Below, in pieces: positions 58,164 to 64,000 of a stretch of DNA of 64,000 bases. A program made the position numbers and the translations under genes. The notes under the pieces were generated by a model. The model was not told the DNA's origin, searched no databases, and saw only the letters and a list, made by a program, of their open reading frames with translations. The stretch's first letter is position 1. Each line of letters begins with the position of its first letter. Origin of the DNA: Proteles cristata cristata (Eukaryota > Chordata > Mammalia > Carnivora > Hyaenidae); contig JAESUZ010002888.1 of the NCBI GenBank assembly GCA_017311185.1, positions 1,736,001 through 1,800,000 on the forward strand, given 5' to 3'.

Positions 58164-60160
58164 CAAGATCATAAAACCATATACAGAAGACCCACCATTA
58201 AAATCATCCTTAATGAGGAAAAACTGAGAGCTTTCCCCCTAAGATCAAAAACATGACAAAGATGTCCACTGTCACCACTGTTATTCAACACAGTGTTGGA
58301 AGTCCTAGCCTCAGCAATCAGAAAACACAAAGAAATTAAAGGCATCCAAATTAGCAAGGAAAAATATCAAACTTTCACTCTTCACAGATGACATGATACT
58401 CTACATGGAAAAACCAAAAGATCCTATCAAAAAACTGCTGGAACTGATCCATTAATTCAGCAAAGCTGCAGGATATAAAATCAATGTATGGAAATAATTC
58501 CATATTTCTAAACGCCAATAACAAAGCAGCAGACAGAGAAACCAAGGAATCGATTCCATTTACAAGTGCACCAAGAACCATAAAATATCTAGGAATAAAC
58601 CTAATCAGAGAGGTGAAAAAATCTATACACTAAAACTATAGAAAGCTTACGAAAGGATTTAAAGAAGACACAAAAAATGAAAAAGCATTCCATGCTCGTG
58701 GATTGGAAGAACAAATATTGTTAAAATGTCGATACTACCCAGGGTAATCTACACATTCAATGCAATCCCTATCCAGAGAACACCAGAATTTTTCACAGAG
58801 CTAGAACAAACAATCCTAAAATTTGTATGGAACCAAAATGACCCCAAATAGCCAAAGAAATCTTGAAAAAGAAAACCAAAGCAGGAGGCATCACAGTTCT
58901 GAACTTGAAACTGTATTACAAAGCTGAAATCATCAAGACAGTATGGTACTGGCACAAAAATAGACACAGAGAACAATGAACAGAACAGAGAACCCAGAAA
59001 TGGACCCACAAATGTATGGCCAACTAATCTTTGACAAGGTGGGAAAGAATATCCAATCAAAAAAAAAAAAAAAAAGACAGTCTCTTCAGAAGATGGTGTT
59101 TGGAAAATTGGGCAGTGACATGCAGAAGAATGACCCTGGACCACTTTCTTACTCCACACACAAAAATAAATCCAAAGTGGGTGAAAGACCTAAACATAAG
59201 ACAGGAAGCCATCAAACTCCTAGAGGAGAAAACAGGCAACAACCTCTTTGACCTCAGCTGCAGCAACTTCTTACTTAACATGTCTCCAGAGGCAAGGGAT
59301 ACAAAACCAAACTTAACTATCGGAAGCTCACCAAGATGAAAAGCTTCTGCACAGCAAAGGAAATAATCAGCAAAACTAAAAGGCAAACTGACGGAATGGG
59401 AGAAGATATTTGCAAATAACATATCAAATAAAGGATTGGTCTCCAAAATCTATAAAGAACTTACCAAACTCAACACCTAAAAAACAACTAATACAGTGAA
59501 GAAATGGGCAAAAGACATAAATAGAAATTTTTCCAAAGAAGACATCCAGATGGCCAACTGACACATGCAAAAATGCTAAACATCACTCGTCATCAGGGAA
59601 ATACAAATCAAAACCACAATGTGATACCACCTCACACCTGTCAGAATGGCTAAAATTAACAACTCAGGCAACAAATAAATGTTGGCAAGGGTGTGGCCAA
59701 TTTTTTGCACTGGTAGTGGAGGGAATGCAAACTGGTATAGCCACTCTGCAGAATGGTATGGAGTTTTCTCAAAAAATTAAAATTAGAACTACCCTACAAT
59801 CCCGCAGTTGCACTATAGTTATTTATCCAGAGAGTTACAGGAGTGCTGACTTGTAGGGGCACATGCACCCTAATGTTTATAGCAGCGCTACTGACAATAA
59901 TCAAATTATGGAAAGAGCCCAAATGTCTGTCCACTGACTGATGAGTGGATAAAGAGGATATGGTGTGTGTGTGTATACACACATACATACATATTGTGTG
60001 TATATATATATATATACACACACACATACATACATATTGTGTGTATATATATATACACACACAATGGACTATTACTTGGCAATAAAAAAAAAAGAAAATT
60101 TTCCATTTGCAACAACGTGGATGGAACTAGAAAGTATTACGTTAAGTGAATAAGCCATAA
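58164..60160 (+). pseudogene. LINE-1 ORF2 fragment, multiply frameshifted
   Basis: RT region with FTDD at 58381-58392 in place of FADD, then thumb and C-terminal blocks in scattered frames: WCLENWAVTCRRMTLDHFLTP, KINPKWVKDLNIRQEAIK, FANNISNKG-like. An expanded A run at 59059-59075 sits where the family has a few A, shifting the frame. A palindromic TG/TA/CA stretch replaces codons at 59961-60062. Clearly inactive. Confidence 0.88.
59961..60062. repeat. Duplicated TG/TA/CA palindromic microsatellite
   Basis: The unit CACATACATACATATTGTGT plus (TA)n occurs twice in about 100 bp, inside ORF2 of the LINE-1. Four overlapping Tyr/Thr/His-rich frames on both strands come from it. Confidence 0.93.
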
Positions 60161-60508
60161 GAGAAAGACAAATATGACTTCACTCATATGTGCGATTTAA
60201 GATATTAAACAGATGAACATAAGGGAAGGAAAGCAAAAATAAAACCAGAGAGGGAGAGAAACCATAAGATACTCTTAAATACAGAGAACAAACTGAGGGT
60301 TGCTGGAGGGGTTTGGAGTGGAGGGATGGGCTAAATGGGCAATGAGCATTAAGGAGGAGACTTACTGGGATGAGCACTGGGTGTTATATGTAAGTGATGA
60401 ATCACTAAATTCTATTCTTGAAATCATTATCACACTACATGTTAACTAACTTGGATTTAAATTAATTTAAAAAAAAAACCTCAGTGGTTTCTAATATGTT
60501 ATCCAGAA

Positions 60509-60741
60509 TTTATAATCACTTAAGGGGCACATGGGCACCTCAGTCGGTTGGGCGTCCGACTTCAGCTCAGGTCATTATCTCATAGCTTGTAGGTTCGAGC
60601 CCCATGTCAAGCTCTGTGCTGACAGCTTGGAGCCTGGATCCTGTTTTGGATTCTGGGTCTCCCTCTCTCTCTGCCCCTACCCTGCTTATGCTCTCTTCTT
60701 CTCAAAAATAAACAAACGGTTAAAAAATTTTATAAGCACTT
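60509..60741 (+). mobile_element. CAN SINE
   Basis: Body 60523-60727, head GGGGCACATGGGCACCTCAG. TSDs TTTATAATCACTTA (60509-60522) and TTTATAAGCACTTA (60728-60741), one mismatch. It inserted only 17 bp beyond the right TSD of the LINE-1. Confidence 0.94.
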
Positions 60742-61915
60742 AGAAATAACACTATATATTTTAGTTCACTCTGAGTATCTATCCATAACTAGACAGATTC
60801 AACAAAAATTCTAGGTCAATCCACAGAAATGTAGTTAATTTAGGTCATAGTTGAAGTATAATGTTAAAGACATTTCTGAAACTACTAACCATCCTTTGCA
60901 ACATTTACTTTGGAAGAAATATATTCTTGGCATTGGTATATTCATCTATACATCAAAAAGAAAAGAAGCTGATACACAAATAACTTGTTAGCTTTATTAT
61001 ATGCACGTGGCATCAGTCTGTATCAGTCACTTGTCTGAGTAACAAGTTGAAAAACAAAGGGCAGTTGTTTCCAGGGTGAGGGAAGCTCCCAACTTTCCAG
61101 GTTATCCACTCCCTGTATGTGGGATGCATTCCCAAGTTAGAAAGATTCATATATCATGGGGTTCCTTTGTTCAGGGGGGAAAAAGTGGATTTTATATACA
61201 CACGTGTGTGTGTTTGTTGCCTGTAGATAGCACTCCTAAGAGAAAGAAAAGGTTTGCCAATTTGTTATAGTTACCATGAATTCAAATTTACTAGCTTCAA
61301 GATTTCAGATGGAGGAAAGATCAAAGGAGTAAGCTGAACTTTGATGGTGCTTTTTCCCCCTCGGATGAAGGGTGGGGGCACTTGCCAATATAGACAAACA
61401 CCAAGAGACTGAGAATATGAGCAGGGGACCACTGATATGGGGTAGGGAACCCAGCAGAAATTTTGGCAGTCTTATGGAGATGGAGATGAAAAAAAAAAAA
61501 AAAAGTAGACACAGGAGGGACCAAGATCCCAGTGAAGAAATAAATGATGAAGCATCAAGCTGACACATGTGTGGTTTTAGCCATGATATTTGTTGACATA
61601 TGAAGCTACACATATGATGCTAAAGGACTAAGAAGAAAGCTTCTGAAAAGAAGAGCAAGATTCTCAGAAGGACTGCCCTGAATTGTGTTTAGTACCTGTG
61701 AATGCACCAGTGAATGCTCTAAACATCTATGCCATGGCAACTAGGTTCCCCCACAAGGGATAAAGACTATTAGTACTTAACTCAGCTCAGTCACTGACGG
61801 GATTACAAGGATTGGCCACCTCTCCAATTTATTCACCTGGCGAGTGCCGACAACTCTCTGCACCTGGATAAACCATCTGGCGCTTCTAGAATTTTTATAG
61901 ACCATTACTAAAACC
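60742..61915. other. Single-copy DNA
   Basis: A 16-A run lies near 61489-61504. Opposed frames around 61.3-61.6 kb (102, 67 and 63 codons) cross this run and look accidental. Confidence 0.45.
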
Positions 61916-62704
61916 AAGAGTAGAGAGAGGAACATCAGGGAAATACAAATCAAAACGACACTGAGATACCACCTCACGCCATCAGAGTGGCTAAAATGAG
62001 CCAATCAGAGAACTCTAGATGCTGGCGAGGATGTGGAGAAACAGGCACCCTCCTACACCGTTGGTGGGAATGTAAACTGGTGCAGCCCCTCTGCAAGACA
62101 GTGTGGAGGTTCCTAAGGAAACTAACAATAGAACTCCCCTATGACCCAGCAATAGCACTGCTAGGAATTTACCCAAGGGATATAGAAATGTTGAGGCATA
62201 GGAGCACATGGACCCCAATGTTCATAGCAGCACTCTCCACAATAGCTAAAACATGGAAAGAGCCTAAGTGTCCATCAACAGATGAATGGATCAAGAAGAT
62301 GTGGTTTATCTATACCATGGAATACTACATGGCAATGAGAAGCAATGAAATCTGGCCATGTATAGCAACATGGATGGACCTTGAGGGTGTTATGCTGAGC
62401 GAAATAAGTCAGGCAGAGAAGGACAAATATCATTTGTTCACACGTACAGGAGGATTAGGAGGAATTTAACAGAGGACTGTGGGGGAGAAGAAGGGGGAAA
62501 ATGGTGGGGAAAGGGAGAGAGGCAAACCATGAGAGACTCTTGACTACTGAGAAACAAACTGAGGACTGATGGATGTGGGGGGGAGGGAGGTGATGGGCAT
62601 GGAGGAGGGCACTTGTGGGAATGAGCACTGGATGTTCTCTGGAAACCAATTTGACAATAAACTATTTGTAAAAAATAAATAAATAAATAGAAGAGTAGAG
62701 AGAG
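61916..62704 (+). mobile_element. Young LINE-1 3' end with perfect TSDs
   Basis: Body 61930-62690 between identical 14-bp repeats AAGAGTAGAGAGAG at 61916-61929 and 62691-62704. Holds the ORF2 C-terminus, the purine-rich 3' UTR and an (AAAT)n tail. Very similar to the 27-kb copy. Confidence 0.97.
61987..62469 (+). pseudogene. LINE-1 ORF2 C-terminal 160 codons
   Basis: One open frame with the Cys motif [53 protein letters not shown] and the family end TGGLGGI. A base missing near 61981 (compared with the 27-kb copy) puts the preceding codons out of frame. Only the C-terminal domain, hence inactive. Confidence 0.92.
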
Positions 62705-63560
62705 ACACTGAAGAAAAGTCCTACAGTAATCCAGTTGTTGACATTAACTGAAAAAAACTTCAAAATAATCTTGATTAGTATGTTCAAAGTAACGGAGGAA
62801 AATGTGGAAAAATAGATCAATCGGTATCTATAGCAAAGAATGAAATGCACATTTGAAAACCAAGAAAATACACTAATTAGAGTAACAACCCACAGACGAG
62901 CATGACAGCATAACAGCTATAGTGAAGGAGAGAAGACAAATAAACTGGAATAAAAAGGTCAATGGAAAATATCCAGAGAGAGAAAGAAAGGGTAGAAAAT
63001 AGTGAAACAAGTATAATAGCATGCTGGGCACACTGAAACCATGTATTAAACATACAACTGAGATGTCAGAAAAAAAGGAAAGAAACAGAATGGAATAGAA
63101 CTATATATCAAGAATTCGTCAATGAATTTCATCTGATGAAACATATCAATCCACAAATTCAGGAAGCTCTACAAACTCTCAAGAGGATAAACAAAAGGAA
63201 ACCATACCTATGAACATCACTGAAGAACTGAAGACAAATGAAGAATCTTAAAATCAGCCAGAAACAAAGACACATGATCTGCAAAACACCAAGACTGACA
63301 GGTTTGATGGAAGCCCAAGTCAGAAGAATAACTACTTAAAGTGTTCAAAGAAAATGAATGCCAAACAAAAATTCTATTCCCGGTGTATGTATTCTTTATG
63401 AAAATAAAGGCTGTATAAAAAGATTTTCAGACACACAAAAAAATGAGAGAATTTCTTGCCGGCAAAGTTGCAATTAAAAGATACATAACAACCTATTTAG
63501 CAAGTTTTATGATAAATTGTTGTACAGGAATTGCCAGGAATTGCTAATTAAAAATACCAG
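62705..63560 (+). mobile_element. Decayed HAL1/L1M-like LINE sequence
   Basis: GTGTTCAAAGAAAATGAATG, AAAATTCTATTCCCGGTGTA and GATTTTCAGACACACAAAAA, GAGAATTTCTTGCCGGCAAA resemble old LINE-1/HAL1 sequence. The part before 63100 is less sure. Reading frames are lost. Confidence 0.45.
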
Positions 63561-63699
63561 ATGTTTAGAACAGAAATCACAAATGATATTCACCCCTATA
63601 TGTTTATTTCTTTAACTGAAAATATCTAGAAGTTAAAAAAGTTAAGTTACATAGTTCTTCATGCTTCTTTTAAATCACTTTTGCACATCAGCTCCTTTA

Positions 63700-63865
63700 C
63701 TGTGTGGACCATACCCTGCGAGAAATGCAGGGCAGATGTTATCATCTTTCTTTTATGGAAAGTGAAACTAATGTTCAAGAGATCCAGAAGCCTGTCCTCA
63801 GTTACACGACAAAGTCAAAACTAGAACATGTATTTCCTTCCTACCCAGCGTTCACCATTCTGACA
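63700..63865 (-). mobile_element. MIR-family fragment, antisense
   Basis: ATGTTATCATCTTTCTTTTA, TGGAAAGTGAAACTAATGTT, CAGTTACACGACAAAGTCAA and ACTAGAACATG correspond to the reverse MIR core (usual form CCCCATTTTACAGATGAGGA). Diverged. Confidence 0.55.
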
Positions 63866-63888
63866 CTGGAAAGTAAAAAATAAATATA

Positions 63889-63991
63889 GGGGCGCCTGGC
63901 TGGATCAGTCGGTAGAGCATGCAACTCTTGACCTCAGGGTTGTAAGTTCTAGTCCCGTGTTGGGTGCAGGAATTACTTAAAAATAAAATCT
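63889..63991 (+). mobile_element. Short CAN SINE (tRNA-like head only, no CT tract)
   Basis: GGGGCGCCTGGCTGGATCAG, GTAGAGCATGCAACTCTTGA, GGGTTGTAAGTTCTAGTCCC and GAATTACTTAAAAATAAAAT: a different, short carnivore SINE form that ends soon after the tRNA-like part. A-box and B-box-like regions are recognisable. Confidence 0.88.
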
Positions 63992-63992
63992 A

Positions 63993-64000
63993 GGGGCACG
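63993..64000 (+). mobile_element. Possible start of another CAN SINE, cut by the window
   Basis: The last eight bases GGGGCACG match a SINE head directly after the previous one's tail. Too short to be sure. Confidence 0.35.

Larger units (their letters stand above)
58151..60492 (+). mobile_element. LINE-1, 2.3 kb, 5'-truncated, with TSDs
   Basis: Body 58164-60479 between 13-bp repeats CTCAGTGGTTTCT at 58151-58163 and 60480-60492 (the A runs next to them extend the match). Contains ORF2 from before the RT catalytic motif to the C-terminus, a 3' UTR with GATGAGCACTGGGTGTTATA and an A tail. More diverged than the copies at 27 and 62 kb. Confidence 0.94.

Noticed and set aside
27041..62690. A complete, active LINE-1
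   Set aside because: Every copy is 5'-truncated or inverted, none has ORF1 or the endonuclease start in a young context, and all ORF2 pieces are incomplete.
1760..63991. tRNA genes at the SINE heads
   Set aside because: The heads keep tRNA-like A and B boxes, but the cloverleaf is decayed and each is followed by the SINE body, CT tract and A tail with TSDs.
1..64000. Canid origin
   Set aside because: No SINE with the canid head GGGATCCCTGGGTGGCGC was seen; all young SINEs have the feliform GGGGCGCCTGGGTGGCT head.

Overview
This is a repeat-packed, AT-rich stretch of mammalian nuclear DNA with no recognisable protein-coding exon. The dominant element, about 37 copies, is a roughly 200-bp tRNA-Lys-derived SINE with the head GGGGCGCCTGGGTGGCT, a pol III B-box-like GGTTCGAGCCCC, a (CT)n tract and an A-rich tail. 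That is the carnivore CAN/SINEC family in its feliform form. The canid head (GGGATCCCTGGGTGGCGC) is absent, so a cat or close relative is the best guess. The young LINE-1 copies, with a 3' end around GATGAGCACTGGGTGTTATG, agree with this. I infer an intergenic or intronic desert; nothing here acts as an operon or pathway.

Layout. 1-12 kb: mostly single-copy AT-rich DNA with seven SINEs, two MIR elements, an L2 fragment, an old dispersed repeat and a 60-bp LINE-1 scrap with target-site duplications (TSDs). 12-18.3 kb: an old, decayed LINE-1 landscape (HAL1/L1M-like sequence, then ORF2 remnants from 13.6 to 17.4 kb), studded with SINEs and a 38-bp-arm hairpin, and closed by a full-length 7SK RNA retropseudogene inserted antisense into a LINE-1 3' tail. 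18.3-27 kb: MIR, an old dispersed repeat, LINE-1 3' UTR scraps, seven SINEs, a polypurine tract. 27.04-28.68 kb: a young, antisense, 5'-truncated LINE-1 whose ORF2 is broken by two compensating indels.

28.7-45.6 kb: SINE clusters (a trio with alternating orientation at 33.6-34.4 kb, an abutting pair at 31.1-31.6 kb), a 44-bp alternating purine/pyrimidine tract, a LINE-1 3' end at 35.8 kb, a MaLR-type LTR, two MER5A-like DNA-transposon remnants. 45.7-49.2 kb: two LINE-1 insertions that both look 5'-inverted (twin priming), one ancient and one young, the young one bracketed by matching TSDs. 50-64 kb: more SINEs, an old LINE-1 (53.4-54.3 kb), L2 (56.4-57.0 kb), a 2.3-kb LINE-1 with clear TSDs (58.16-60.48 kb), a young LINE-1 3' end with perfect 14-bp TSDs (61.93-62.69 kb), HAL1-like sequence, and a pair of SINEs cut by the window edge.

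Long reading frames come only from LINE-1 ORF2 remnants; the rest are short, often lack an ATG, and are best read as chance. I did not find a new functional system. The most interesting items are structural: the 7SK retrocopy, the twin-primed LINE-1s, the near-perfect inverted repeat at 15.5 kb, the Z-DNA-prone tract at 29.4 kb, and a seven-copy SINE subfamily.
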